From Diphasiastrum complanatum (taxonomy: Eukaryota > Streptophyta > Lycopodiopsida > Lycopodiales > Lycopodiaceae): a DNA stretch of 64,000 nt. The position numbers and the translations under genes are program-made. The number at the start of each line of letters is the position of its first letter. The first letter of the stretch is position 1. Positions 1-11,726 of the stretch are shown one piece after another. The notes beneath the pieces are model-generated. The model was not told the DNA's origin. It ran no database searches and was given only the letters and a program-made list of their open reading frames with translations. The stretch spans positions 4,264,111 through 4,328,110 of the forward strand of contig CM055100.1 of assembly GCA_029204225.1 (NCBI GenBank), in the 5' to 3' direction.

Positions 1-352
1 CCTAGTGATGGCACTGTTGTGGTTATAGATGGAATCATATGCGGTATGAAAGATGAGACGCTTTCTCTCAAGCACACTCTCCCATCACTCTGAAGGGTTG
101 GATAGAGCTTGGAGAACCAAGAGAGACCCCTCTACACTCATAGTTCGCTTCACGAATCTAGAAGAGAGATGAGCAACTCTCAAACTACGGGCCAAGCTTA
201 GAGGTACACTTATATTTATGGATGATGATCTCACTCCCATGCAAGTTGCGGATCAGAAAAAAGCATTCATTGAGGCAAAAGCTTTGGGAAAGAGGGTAAT
301 TTATCGGGATGGCAAGGCTCGATACATTGATCCTCCAAATTTTGACAAATAG
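1..352 (+). pseudogene. LINE ORF1 3' end (degraded)
   Basis: From about base 134 to the TAG at 350-352 one frame reads as the C-terminal RNA-binding region of a plant L1-type LINE ORF1. It has a LIVRFTN segment, then LRAKLRGTLIFMDDDLTPMQ, then GKRVIYRDGKARYI, the usual order in that family. One in-frame TGA near base 176 breaks it. It sits just upstream of an endonuclease-like region in the same orientation, as expected for ORF1 followed by ORF2. Family assignment is from motif order, not from a search. The element is cut by the window start. Confidence 0.6.
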
Positions 353-404
353 GGATTAAGGCCCCTTGGACTAAGTGGTTTGGGGGTCCTCCTTGAGCAT
401 TGTG

Positions 405-1085
405 GTTGAGGCTATGGAACTGCAATGGCATTCACTCTTCTGGTACTACCGGTGATTTTAGAGACTTTTGTGCGAAGGGTGATATCTTCCTATTCACAGA
501 GACGGTCTACCTGTTGTTACGGATTTTTGCTGGTACTCTGAACATCGGCGGTCGACGAGAGCATTGACAGATCGGGGTTTTGGGGGGGGGCCTACTGCTT
601 AGTCCGTGACTTCATTCGGCCTTGGGTCGAGTTGGTGCATACAGATGAGCGAGCTCGTTATATTTGTATTTGGGTGGACCGGACTTTGATGGGATTGACC
701 CGTGACCTCTTTCTGGCCATTTGTTATTTTTCACCAGACACCTCAGTTTTCACAACAGATGAGGAGTCACCTTACATGGATATCTCTTCAGACATTATCC
801 GATATGAGGAGCAGGGTTATGTTCTTTTAGCTGGTGACTTTAATGCCAATGGATCCAGACAGACAAAGTTCCATAGAGCAAAGGATGATCCACAACAGAT
901 ACATGCTTTAGATTGGGATGATCTTGGCCTCTGGCGACGATCAGCAGATGCAGAGGGTCCAGTTACCGCATACGGAGAGCAGATGCATCAGTTGGGCGAG
1001 GCTCATGGATTGGCCATTTATATGGCTTATTGCAGTGGCCTGATTCAGATGACTTTACTTGTTTTCCACACAGTGGAGGGAGTAG
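405..1085 (+). pseudogene. LINE ORF2 endonuclease domain remnant
   Basis: This resembles the N-terminal apurinic-like endonuclease (exonuclease-endonuclease-phosphatase fold) of a non-LTR retrotransposon ORF2. It opens with WNCNGIH, the usual first strand carrying a metal-site Asn. It continues with a LFTET segment (the Glu of the site), then CYFSP, then VLLAGDFNANG, which carries the Asp/Asn of the GDFN motif. The frame changes between about 500 and 630, so the copy is inactive. The reverse transcriptase is missing: similarity stops near 1085, where AT-rich minisatellite sequence begins. Confidence 0.7.
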
Positions 1086-1096
1086 AGTTGTTGAAA

Positions 1097-1262
1097 AAAA
1101 ATCTTTAATTCTTGATACCCAAAATCAGATTTTTTTCGATATGGAACGGATTTATTCAGACCCTTCATATATTTTTCCGACCCTAAGTGAAATCCGACCC
1201 TTTGTATATTTTCGACTCTTTGTACTGTCAACTCAGAATTTTTTCCAAGACTCAAATTTTTC
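1097..1262 (+). repeat. 160-bp direct duplication, copy 1
   Basis: The segment from TTTAATTCTTGATACCCAAA to the start of the (TC)n tract recurs almost base for base at about 1679-1836. The two copies flank the microsatellite block. Differences are single substitutions. Confidence 0.85.
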
Positions 1263-1277
1263 CATGGACATTAATAA

Positions 1278-1400
<123 letters not shown>

Positions 1401-1418
1401 TGTTGATATATATACATA

Positions 1419-1428
<10 letters not shown>

Positions 1429-1511
<83 letters not shown>

Positions 1512-1516
1512 GTGTC
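1429..1516. repeat. Compound (TA)n-(TG)n microsatellite
   Basis: TA tract from 1429 to 1473 passes directly into a TG tract running to about 1516, with a TGCG interruption near the end. Confidence 0.98.
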
Positions 1517-1678
1517 CGTGTACAACTCCTTGCAAGCAATTATCAGGCTTCCGGGCTAACTTAGTATCAAAAAAAGAATCAGAATTTGAACAGAAGATCG
1601 AAAAAATTCAGTATCAAATTTTTTCGACCCAAAGATCAAAATTTTAGAATTAGAATTATTCGATACTGGATCGACTCG

Positions 1679-1836
1679 AAAAATCTTTAATTCTTGATAA
1701 CCAAAATCAGATTTTTTTCGATATGGAACAGATTTATTCAGACCCTTCGTATATTTTTTCGACCCCAAGTAAAATCTGACCCTTTGTATATTTTCGACCC
1801 TTTGTATTGTCAACTCAGAATTTTTTCCAAGACTCA
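1679..1836 (+). repeat. 160-bp direct duplication, copy 2
   Basis: Second copy of the 1097-1262 unit, with the same landmarks in order: TTCTTGAT, TTTTTTTCGATATGGAAC, TATTCAGACCCTTC and CCCTTTGTATATTTTCGAC. Confidence 0.85.
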
Positions 1837-2290
1837 AATTTTTCCAAAGACTCGAATTTTTCCAAAGACTAACTTTTTTTTTTCCCAAATGATCAATTTT
1901 TCCAAAGACTCGAAGTTTCTTAAAAACTCGAAGACTCAAAGACTCACATTTTTCCAAAGGCTCACATTTTCCCAAAGACTCGAATTTTTCCAAGGACTCG
2001 AATTTTTCCAAAGACTCAAATTTTTACAAGACCCAAATTTTTTCAAAGACTTGGTTTTTTTTTTTTAAAAGACTCAGATTTTTCGAAAGACTTGGATTTT
2101 TTGAAAGACTCGGATTTTTCTAAAAACTCAAATTTTTACACAGACACAAATTTTTTTGAAGACTCGGTTTTTTTCAAAGATTCGATTTTTACCAAAGACT
2201 CAAATTTTTTTAAAGATTCGAATTTCTCGGAAGACTCGAATTTTTCCAAAGACTCGAATTTGAATTTTTTCAAAGACTCAAATTTTTCTA
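1806..2290 (+). repeat. Degenerate 18-19 bp minisatellite
   Basis: About 25 imperfect copies of a unit close to AAAGACTCGAATTTTTCC, read through 2290. Copies vary in the length of the T run and at the CG. Translation gives a repeating Lys-Asp-Ser-Asn-Phe pattern, which is an artefact of the period. The same unit begins just before the first (TC)n tract at 1240-1265. Confidence 0.9.
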
Positions 2291-2621
2291 ACCCAACGTT
2301 GAGCTTGGCAAAGAAGGATTTTCTGATACCCTAAATCCTAAACCCAAAATCAGAATCTTTCGATACCCAAAATTAGACTTTTTTAATACCCAAAATCAGA
2401 CATCCCGTACTTTGGCTACGTACATATGGACACACATACATCGGCCACGCGTCAACGAACATCGTCCTTCTAAACCCTCGCTGCTCGCCCATCAACAACG
2501 GGCACTCTTTACTAGTTATATATATTTACGATTTTTTTTACGGTCTTCTCCTTTTTTTTAAAGGTTGTTTTTTTCTTTTTTTATGACTTTGTTTTTTCTT
2601 TTACAATTTTTTTGTTTTTCG

Positions 2622-2812
2622 AAGGAATGAAACCGTCGTAGACGTGGGAGGAGGCTATATGAAAGATAGAGTCGCTCACCACGCCGAGGTTTTTTACTTC
2701 CAATTTTTAGGTTTAAAGGAAATAGAACCGTCGCAATCATGAGAGGAGGCTATTTGAAAGATAGAATCGCTCACCAGCAAGGCTTAGGTTCTTTTCCAAT
2801 TTTTTTAGTTTT
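2622..2812 (+). repeat. Two tandem copies of a ~95-bp unit
   Basis: Copy 1 (about 2622-2714) and copy 2 (about 2717-2812) share AACCGTCG, GAGGAGGCTAT, TGAAAGATAGA, TCGCTCACCA and TTCCAATTTTT in the same order and spacing. Confidence 0.8.
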
Positions 2813-3001
2813 TATTTTATTTTTCTCGTACAAGCAAAAAAAAAAATTCATAAAACAGTAGAATCTTGAAAAACCGGCAAAACTAACATGAAATCACACT
2901 AATCTAACCCCAAAAATTCTGATTTTTTTTTGTGTGAAAAAAGAATGGTGAGAGAGAAGAAAAATGAGAGAGGGAGAGGAGGGAGAATAGAGAGAGAGAG
3001 T

Positions 3002-3007
<6 letters not shown>

Positions 3008-3067
<60 letters not shown>
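3008..3067. repeat. (AG)n microsatellite
   Basis: Sixty bases of pure AG, preceded by about 60 bp of impure GA-rich sequence. Confidence 0.99.
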
Positions 3068-3069
<2 letters not shown>

Positions 3070-3180
3070 ATGCGACAAAGCGAGTGTGTGGCGCTCCCCA
3101 GCAACGGCGCCACTGTTGTGTCGTCGATGTAGCATAGGGGTCCGTTGCTGGGAGCGGCAACCTCGCCTTCACCTGCATAG

Positions 3181-3370
3181 CGAATATTGAAGTGGCTTAT
3201 GATTTTGTGAGAGAACAAGTCATGGCAAAGGAGGTGAAGCTTCAACATGTTTCTTCAAGGGAGTGTGGCTAATATCTTCACCAAAGCATTGGGAAAAGAC
3301 TTGTTTATGAAGCATAGAACCTCACTTAGAGTTCTATCTAAATCTGTGCTAAAACTAGTTGAAGAGGGAG
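3181..3370 (+). pseudogene. copia RNase H tail (3' end of pol)
   Basis: The frame reads FVREQVMAKEVKLQHVSSRE, then NIFTKALGKDLFMKHR, the C-terminal tail found in plant Ty1/copia polyproteins. A shift and a TAA lie between the two blocks. It is followed by a purine-rich tract GAAGAGGGAG and then an LTR starting TGTGAA, the standard end of a copia element. The same tail occurs intact at about 24,480-24,660, so both belong to one family or sister families. Everything upstream of the tail is missing. Confidence 0.85.
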
Positions 3371-4122
<752 letters not shown>

Positions 4123-4480
4123 CTTGGAGCAATGGTTGGATCATTAATAATAAAGTGGTTTTAATGCACATATTGAATGATCTCGAATACTTTGATGTCT
4201 AATTGTTGTCTGTGCGTAATCAGCTGTTTATTTTTCATTCCGCGCATTGGTTTATCTTTGTCTATGCTTAAACGAACTGTCATGTAGGTCAGTAGTGTTT
4301 GTTTACACTCTGGGGGATTGTAGATATGATCTAGCAAGAAATAGCCAGCAGACAAAATCAAATTCCATCCGGGTTCTCAACAGTGGTAACAGAGCGACTG
4401 AAATTCGTGTCGCATCGATCTGTTATGTTTCACTCCCAACAAGTTGGACCTGCTCTCTTTCTAGCCATCACTAATGCTCA
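4123..4480 (+). other. Non-coding; possible LTR end plus primer-binding site
   Basis: No gene seen. At 4376-4395 the sequence TTCTCAACA is followed one base later by TGGTAACAGAGC, one mismatch from the initiator tRNA-Met primer site. This could be the 3' end of an LTR with its PBS. No matching second LTR was found, so this is tentative. Confidence 0.3.
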
Positions 4481-5420
4481 GTCCTTGGGCTCATTCTGTC
4501 TCTCTATTTCCCTCTCTCCCTTGTTCAAATCCATCCTTAGAGTTATCCTTTCTATGAGGAAGCTTATCTTTTGGACAGGGGTTTGTTCCATTTATCCTTT
4601 GGAATCTCTATGGTTCTCTAAAGCGATCACAGCCTTTGGCTTTGACTGAGAACAAACTTTTTCAAAATTTGACTCGTAAAGGCCTTGTTACTTGGGACCA
4701 TATCATGAACTCGATGTTACTCTATCAGTCTTTCTCCTCTCAAAGATGAACTTGGTCTTTCCTCTCGTTAGACTAATTTCCTCTCCTACGCCTTTTTTTA
4801 TGGTGATCTTGGCCTTTTATCTACTTCCTCTGCTTCTGGTGCAACAATAAATGGCTTTTTAGGACCCTTGACAAGTCAAGCAAAATCTCCTACTCCTCTG
4901 TTTTTTTTGCTACCAAAGAACCCAATTTCATTTTTTCGTGGTACAACAGAACTGGCAAGCTTAGAGTCTTCTCTTTGAGAATCCTTCAGTTCTCTCTCCT
5001 TGTCCATGCCAATTACAGATGGGATGTGTTACATGCTTGCTCTAAACACAAAATTTTTGATGAAGATGTGATCCACTTATTTTTTCATTGTTATGCTCCG
5101 CTCTGAAAGATAATATCTGAACTATCTATTGCTCACTTTCACGCCAAGTTCAAGAGATTTAGTCACTTAGATTTATTGCTGAATGATATCATGTTTGATG
5201 ATGCAAATGTCAATGACTATTGGCAATGTATTAGGATCATTACTTTATGGAATATTTGGTTAGATAGAAATAGTAGAGAACTTGGGAATGATGGTTTTTG
5301 CATCTCCCCTCTACTCCTCTTTAAAGAGGCTGATAAACTTATGCTTTTTTAAGTTTTGTTGTTACTATGTATTTTGTAAAAAAATTATAATCTATGGTCA
5401 GATTTCTTTGAGAGAAAAAA
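4480..5420 (+). pseudogene. LINE ORF2 C-terminal (zinc-binding) remnant
   Basis: With frame changes, the stretch reads NRTGKLRVFSLRILQFSLLV, then NYRWDVLHACSKHKIFDED, IHLFFHCYAPL and later TLWNIWLDRNSREL. This matches the plant LINE RT zinc-binding domain: a Cys near the start, a HLFFHC-type Cys/His block, then the W-IW-RN signature. Several stops and shifts make it non-functional. It may be the 3' part of the LINE family seen at the window start, but nothing links them directly. Confidence 0.5.
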
Positions 5421-7192
5421 AAAATGTTCTACATCATATAAAGGTATCGATAGTTTTGGCAAATGGTGAGTACACTAGAGCAAATTTTGGCATTCATGGT
5501 AGTGGCCCTTGAAGTTGAACTAATTTGATGTGTCACACTCGTGATTTAATTATTTGGCAAACTATATTTTATGCAAGTTGGTTTAGGAATATATAAAAAG
5601 TTGACAAATTTTAAAATTTATTTATTTATTCTATCTAAATCCGATTTAAGTACTCCAAAATAGCCATCATACAGAGATGTTGGTGAAAATCTTTCCTTGA
5701 GGTTAGTAGCTAAAATCCACACCACATGTACAATAACAAAAAATGAAGTAGCTCACTTATTACAGTAGTTGTCCATAAAAAAGTGGCATGTCAGATGGCC
5801 ATGAGTTAATAAGTTATCTGATAGTAGTCATTGGCTCGCCACCATCCAAGAGCTCACGAAGGTTGTAGGCGTTTGAGAAAAATATTGGTGGATGCTTCAT
5901 TACTCTAAGATAAAGTGTCTCTTGCCTTTTTTCTTGCTTCTTTAGCATCAAGGCTAGACCTCCACTCACCTATTCATTGATTGACATGATTGAAGTTGAT
6001 TACCCACATATTTACTTAGAACTTCTTTGACGTTCTCTTCGTCATCAGGTTAAGACTTTTCCCTTCACCCTCGAGTTGAAGCATCCTACTTTTCATCTTC
6101 CAATAATTGATCCACAATTGCCTGAGTTAAAAGCACAATCCCATATTATATAATTGTTGAAGGTTATACACAATCATTTTAGTCCTTACCTACCATTGTA
6201 GGTGTTAATGAAATTATTAGTATGTAGAGCCTCTCATTGGTGATAAAGGAGCCACAATTGGTGATGTGCCCTAAGTCTCCCATGGGCCATGGCATTAAAT
6301 ATTGCCCATATATTGAGCAATTGAAGCTATGTTCTAGGAGGATCCTGGTTTGATTAGTGGGGATGTGGACAAATTTTTGAAAGGTTATGTTAGTTTGAAG
6401 GGATGAGCTTGTGCAGTCAATCATTGTGAGTTGAATGACTAGTGTGAGGAGGGGCAAGCTTATGTGAGGATTGCCACTCGTTGCAAAGGGGAATGCCCTG
6501 GTCAAAGGACCTTAGGACCTTCCACTTTTGAGGGCATTTGCCCGAGGGCATTGCCCAGACCAAGGGGAAGGCTTGAGGGCATGGTGCCTTCCCCTGCATA
6601 ATGTCGCATTGTGAGGTGTTTTTAAAAAAAACCTTGACCTAATCTTTAATTTCAAGAGTGAATATCTCCTTAGTCCGTGTCATATGATATTTTTGTTGGA
6701 AAGTTTAGATCTTGGGTGCTATTTAGGGTGGTTCCAAAACACAAAAATTAAATGGGATCCAAAATGCAAAGACGAAATTATAAGGACTTGCATAATGAAC
6801 TTTGGTGAAGTTTCAATTATTGCACAATAAATTATAGAGCTATTATTGAATTCCAAGAGCAATATGCTTGATGCTATTTTGTAGGAAATTTACAAGAATG
6901 GATTCACTTGAAGAAAACCCAAATTTCTCTACAAGTTTTATTCCAAGAAAATCCTGCAGAATGATAAATAGACAGATGGATCTACAAGTGCTGCAAGCTC
7001 TCTACAGTCTGAGACTGACTGATCAGTACGAGTCTCTGAGTAGTAGCGAAGAAGACCCATAAAGAATGGTGTGCATTTAATGATGCACAGATAATCAGTA
7101 TCCAGTTAGCTTATAAGTATCTCAGTATCTGTTGGCAAGTTCCAAAATAATCCCTGGTGCAGCACCAATTTGATAACTTTTTCTGTCTTCTG
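5421..7192. other. Intergenic region, no gene recognised
   Basis: AT-rich sequence with only short open frames lacking recognisable domains. It contains the small GC-rich hairpin at 6564-6594. It is the 3' flank of the pectinesterase gene. Confidence 0.6.
6564..6594. repeat. Small GC-rich hairpin
   Basis: GGGGAAGGC and GCCTTCCCC form a 9-bp stem around a 13-base loop, followed by GCATAATG. It resembles the hairpin at 10,540-10,588, including the following CATTGTG..AGG and T-rich stretch. Confidence 0.55.
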
Positions 7193-9001
7193 TCAGAGTT
7201 CCTGCAGCCAATTCTTTGCATTGATGAAGGCAATGCTCAGAAAAGGCTTGGCTTCCTTGGGTGTCAGCTCTCTCGCCCAGGCAACCCTACTGTCAGTGTT
7301 TGCTCCAGGTCCTCCGCATTTGTATTGAGCGTAAAACACAGTTCTGAAGATCACATCAAAGCTCTCATCAGATTCTGTTCCAAATCTACTGTTGGACGAC
7401 GTAACATGATAATTGCAGCTAGTATCCTTAATCAATATCCGATCGATGATCCTCAGAAGAAATAATGAACTTTGTAGAGCTGCATCCTCAATTCTAGCAC
7501 AGAGATCCATGACTTTTATACTCAAGAAAGACAAATCTGCCGTACGGATGAAATGCAGCTATCTTTCTTCTGAAATTGTAAACTTTGATGCTCATTAACT
7601 ATATTGTCATATATGGGCATAGTATCTCATAATCTATGCTGAAACTGAGCAATGCATGAAGAAAATTAATCAGTAATGCGTACTTGTTGCGAGAGGGATC
7701 CCCCCAGTTGAACCAGCCCTCCGGCAGGATGATGTTATCCATGTAAGTGAAGGCGTATACAACGCGAGAGCGATCACCCCAAGCGCGCCCCAGGTACAAA
7801 TTGCCAGAACCAGTGACAGAGCAATTTACAAAAGAGAAACCCGAATTCAAGATGGTATCGTTTCGTTTCTGGGCGGTGATGGAGCCAATCCCATTGGCTA
7901 TGGAGTGAAGCTGTGAATTCTGAGCAATGCCATTGACAACATAGAGCAACAAAATCAATCAGTAGCTGAAAGTAGGAGCAATTTTCCAAGACAGCGCCGA
8001 TAGCGGACATTGTTCATACCTTGTACAGTGATCTGGCATAGCCGAAGATGAAATCTATAGAGCCTTGGATGTAGCAATTTTTGAAATAATGGCGACCCGA
8101 ATGATCGTAGAGAGTGTCTTGAGCGCCGTAGAAGCTGCAGTTGTAAATGGCAGCACTATCTCCACTGATTCTGAATGCCACAGCCTGTTTTCCAATTTCT
8201 CCGGGGTTGGGAGCAGGCGCGGTATTCTACACAAAAATAAAACTATGTCAGGAAGACTTCTACCCAATATAAGCTGCTTAGCAGGAGAGCAAGAAGGATT
8301 GCTAGTACCTCGAAACGGATGTTCTTCGCAATGAAATAATTGGAATTTACTCCCACAGTAGCGCTGTGGTAAGTGCGGAGAGATGTATCAAATGGAAATT
8401 GATGAACTAAATCGCCCGCTGTAGCATTCCCTGTGATTATAGTTTGGTTCTCTCCATCACCCAACAAAGTTATGAAGGGCTTTGTTTTTGGTATTTCGAT
8501 CTTCTCGCTGAAAAGAAACTAAAATATGAGTAATCAAAAGCAAATTGTTCTTACTAGGAGGAAAAGATCAGATTGATAGACAAAGTTGCATTGTATAATG
8601 AGGAGATACCTGTAGATGCCAGATTTAATGTAAATGATCGTTCGGTTTTTGTTCTTCATCGGCACTGCGAGCAAGGCTTCGGTTATGGTCCTAAAATCGC
8701 CGCTGCCATCCTGAGCTACGACAATCAGTCGTTTGTTTTTCTCGGCATTGGCTATTTTGTGTTTCAATTTTCCGAGGACATCAGGAACAATGCCTGAACT
8801 TCCATCTTTGTTCTCGGAAGTATCACTGAGCTGCAACGATTGCCCAAATGAAGATGGATCAGAAGTTGCATGGACAAATGCCAGCCATGTTTGAAAATCT
8901 CTTTCTAAGCTGCCGTCTGGGAAAACCGTGGATGGCTGAGCAGCACATAACGATACCAGCGCCATAAACAACAAGACACATCCTTCATGCCTTACATCCA
9001 T
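7193..9001 (-). CDS. Pectinesterase (pectin methylesterase), five exons
   Basis: Demethylesterifies cell-wall homogalacturonan. Exons on the minus strand: 9001-8610, 8507-8309, 8226-8020, 7919-7684 and 7343-7193. All introns are GT-AG and phases match, giving 394 codons with no stop or shift. The start is the ATG of MDVRHEG, followed by a hydrophobic segment (about residues 8-22, [12 protein letters not shown]) that looks like a secretion signal. Family motifs appear in order: [10 protein letters not shown] (~100), GIYSEKIEI (the GxYxE motif), FENTA, QAVA (~211), QDTLY (~233), DFIFG (~255, catalytic Asp) and LGRAW (~309, catalytic Arg), then [18 protein letters not shown] near the end. The length fits a PME without the N-terminal inhibitor domain. 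Third base of the usual GRPW is changed (GRAW), also known in family members. It is the best-preserved host gene here. Confidence 0.93.
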
Positions 9002-9035
9002 ATCGCTCAATTGTTAACGGTCTTTCTTCCAGAAA

Positions 9036-9290
9036 GAAGGAATCTCTTACTCAATTCGGAACTACAACAGAACTAGTTCTGTTCTATAATGCCAGTGGAA
9101 ATGAAACTAGAACACGACTACAATAAAGCTTAGCTTAATCTTTCCCTCGATCAGCATGTGAGAAGAAATCTCGTCCTCAATTCAGAACTACAAGAGATTT
9201 AGTGCCGCTCTATAATGCCAGTGGACCCGAAGCTAGAACATGTAACAACAAATGATTTTTTCCCTTTATCAGCAGGTGAGGATGAATCTG
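9036..9290. repeat. Tandem duplication upstream of pectinesterase
   Basis: Two ~125-bp copies share TCAATTC.GAACTACAA, CTATAATGCCAGTGGA, GCTAGAACA and CCCT.. ATCAGCA.GTGAG. They lie 35-290 bp upstream of the start codon and probably include promoter or 5' UTR sequence. The repeated CTATAATG is not a convincing TATA box at this distance. Confidence 0.7.
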
Positions 9291-9299
9291 AAGACTGAA

Positions 9300-10539
9300 A
9301 GTATACTTTATATCAAAGAGCAAGCAAGTTTAGCTGTCTTAGCAGTGCTTATCCAGAAATTTCGAGTGAGCTGCTGTTGCAGCTGATCAGAGAGAGGCAG
9401 ACAGAAGGGTTACGTGTTTTCCACACTTTACGGACAGACTCGACTTTCCGAGGAAAGAGCCCACAGTATAGCGGCTGATCAAAGGGAAACAGGTGCTAGT
9501 CCAAGCAGGCAACAAGCCACGAAAAAACCCACTAATCAAAACTTTTTCGAGCAGCTCAATTTCGTTGTAAGATCCGTCTACCAAGGTTGTCACTTTATAT
9601 GGGCCTGTTTTGTTAGGCTGATGTGGGCAATGAAGCTGGATTAGAGCTGGATCGGAAAATGGATGATGAAAGCAAGGAATGGAGAAGGAAAGGGAAGTAC
9701 ATGCATGTACGCTGGAGGACTAGTGAAGGTGGAGCCCAGGCAAGCTGGAGACTACTGAGCAGTAGTGGCGAAGCCATAGCCAGCGGGTGAGGAACATAGG
9801 AAGAGGGAGAGAAAGGGGGAGTAGATGATGAATAATAATGCATGGAACACTCAATTGCCGTACCTTCTTGACCTTATTCAAGTAGCCGTCTGTCTCCATA
9901 CTCTCAAAAACAAAAAAAAGTATATAAAGCAATTGTTGATATTGGCATTTCACCTGTTCGTCTTTAGCTTTTATTTAGCTTTTGGTCCCATTGTGATAGC
10001 TTCAACTTTTGCTGTCCCCCTTGTGATAAAGCTAGCTACTGTGCTAAAAGCTTACAGGTCATGGGGATAATCTGCTAAAAGCTTATGCGTCATTGTGAAA
10101 AATGCCTTTCTTCTCCTCTTTAAACGTAGTCTTTTTGTTTTCTTGATAATTTTTCAGAGATCTATTTGAGCTCTTTGAATCTGAATTTACATGTGTTAGC
10201 AAGGTTTCTCCTCACACTTTGTTTTAGTTTTAACTAATTGTTAGTTCCAAACTTATAGGTTTTGTAGTATGAAAAAGTGCATTTATTTTAGTGAAAATAA
10301 AAGGTACATGTTATTTTGATATTATGATAATTTCCAGCCTCCAAGCATGTAGAAGGTTTTTGTTTTTATGACATTGGCTTGAGGTTTTTTTTATATGAGG
10401 CTCTCTCTCTCTCTCTCTCTCTCTCTCATGCATGAATCTTTTAGTTATGCCTTCATATAACATATTGCTAAACCTTTTTTTTATTGGGCCTTCACTAAAA
10501 TACCGAGTGAGTAGCACCACAAGCTTTTACCATATGGTT
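9300..10539. other. Intergenic region, no gene recognised
   Basis: Contains a 27-bp (CT)n at 10,401-10,427 and a small duplication of GCTAAAAGCTTA at about 10,040-10,085. No convincing open frame. Confidence 0.6.
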
Positions 10540-10588
10540 ATTACGTGGGGGGGAAGGCCCGAGGGCTTCGGGCCCTCCCCTACGTAAT
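10540..10588. repeat. GC-rich foldback element with ATTACGT ends
   Basis: ATTACGTGGGG at one end pairs with CCCCTACGTAAT at the other, and the inner GGCCCGA pairs with TCGGGCC around a short GGGCT loop. The whole 49 bases form one near-perfect hairpin in otherwise AT-rich DNA. A T-run of about 27 follows. Confidence 0.8.
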
Positions 10589-10599
10589 GCCATTGTGCG

Positions 10600-10630
<31 letters not shown>

Positions 10631-10745
10631 CCGTTTTTTGGCCGTACGGTATGGGCCGTACGGTCGTACGCGTGGACCAGTATTTTTATTTTTTGTTTTT
10701 TTTTTCGGTTTTTTGCTGTTTTTTTTTTTACAAATTTTTTTACGT

Positions 10746-10812
10746 TTGTGGTGGAATGTGGATGTGGACAACCAATGACGGGCTGCCACATAGCACATGC
10801 ACATTCCACCGG
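10746..10812 (-). repeat. Dispersed repeat, copy 1
   Basis: The reverse complement closely matches 27,311-27,375. Shared blocks include GTGGAATGTG, GCTATGTGGCAGCCC, TCATTGG and TGTCCACAT. Both copies lie next to homopolymer T-rich sequence and a GC-rich hairpin-like segment. Confidence 0.75.
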
Positions 10813-10911
10813 AGAGAGGAGAGAGAATGACAGATTCCTAAGAGAGAAAATTGGATGGACATTATGCTCTTGGAGGTGGTCCCAAAATACAAAGGACACC
10901 TGAGCACAAGG

Positions 10912-11067
10912 CATTACGTATTATGGAAGGAGTCGGGCAGAAGCCGTTTTGCCTGGTAAGGATTTCAAAAAAAATTTGGGCTAGGCCCGGAGGGGCCGAG
11001 CCTAAATTTTTATGGAAAGCCGAACCGGGCAGAATGGCCTTTGCCCGACTCTTTCCATTGCGTAATG
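10912..11067. repeat. Foldback/MITE-like element, ~156 bp
   Basis: Starts CATTACG and ends CGTAATG. The arms pair over about 70 bases: ATGGAAGGAGTCGGGCA with its counterpart TGCCCGACTCTTTCCAT, then GGGCTAGGCCCGGA with the GGGGCCGAGCC side. No coding capacity. Probably a non-autonomous DNA transposon of the same group as the 10,540 hairpin. Flanking target duplication was not resolved. Confidence 0.7.
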
Positions 11068-11726
11068 GATACCTGAAATTTTTTCGGAAGCACATTACGA
11101 AGCATAATAGGTAGGTTTGACTTTGACTGACCAACACAAATGTGCCATGTGGCAGCTGTACGGAATCCGTACGGACGGGCACAGACAGGCAGAAAAAAAA
11201 AGCAGAATCTGCCTTTGAAAAAAACACATGCATTTTTTGCTTTTTAATTTATTTGAAAATGGGCATAATATGCAACAAGTATCCATTACTTTGGAAAGCA
11301 TGGGCTTTTCGTAGTTTGCAATAACTTGCTACACAAGTTCAGATCTATGGCCAAGATTATTTCGGTTTTTAGGATTCAAATGTAACGATGGGTAGTAAAT
11401 TGAGTATGGTGCTTCTCATGTCTGGAAAAAGCTATAATGTATCCATGGGCCAGCGTACTTCTACACCTTGCTGTAGTTGCTGAAAAATTTTGCTCTCTCT
11501 TTTTCTCTCTCACTTTCTTGAGATTTGTTACCTTCAATCTTGAATTCTCAATGCTAAATTAAGGAGTGCAGGTTCTCAACGCCTCTATACATGTAATTTT
11601 TGCCGATTTGCTTTTGACAAAAATCGCCATTTTGGTTGCAGCTTTGCTTTGGCATTTGTCAGCTCTTTCTAAGATAGATTGTAGGCTTTTGCAAGAGATA
11701 TCGATTGCTACTTTCAATGCACTATG
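11068..11726. other. Non-coding upstream of copia remnant
   Basis: No gene. Pyrimidine-rich sequence at 11,495-11,520 and GGTTCTCAACGCC near 11,571 may be decayed LTR or leader, but no primer-binding site could be placed. Confidence 0.4.

Noticed and set aside
1556-2334. Open frames in the 18-bp minisatellite on both strands
   Set aside because: Lys-Asp-Ser-Asn-Phe repetition follows from the repeat period; no domain.
4319-4395. A very short (64-bp) LTR of a TRIM element between GGGGGA and the primer-like site
   Set aside because: No second copy of the 64 bases was found nearby, so the pair needed to call an LTR is missing.
8065-8797. Plus-strand open frames opposite the pectinesterase exons
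   Set aside because: Antisense shadows of well-supported exons with clear splice sites on the minus strand.
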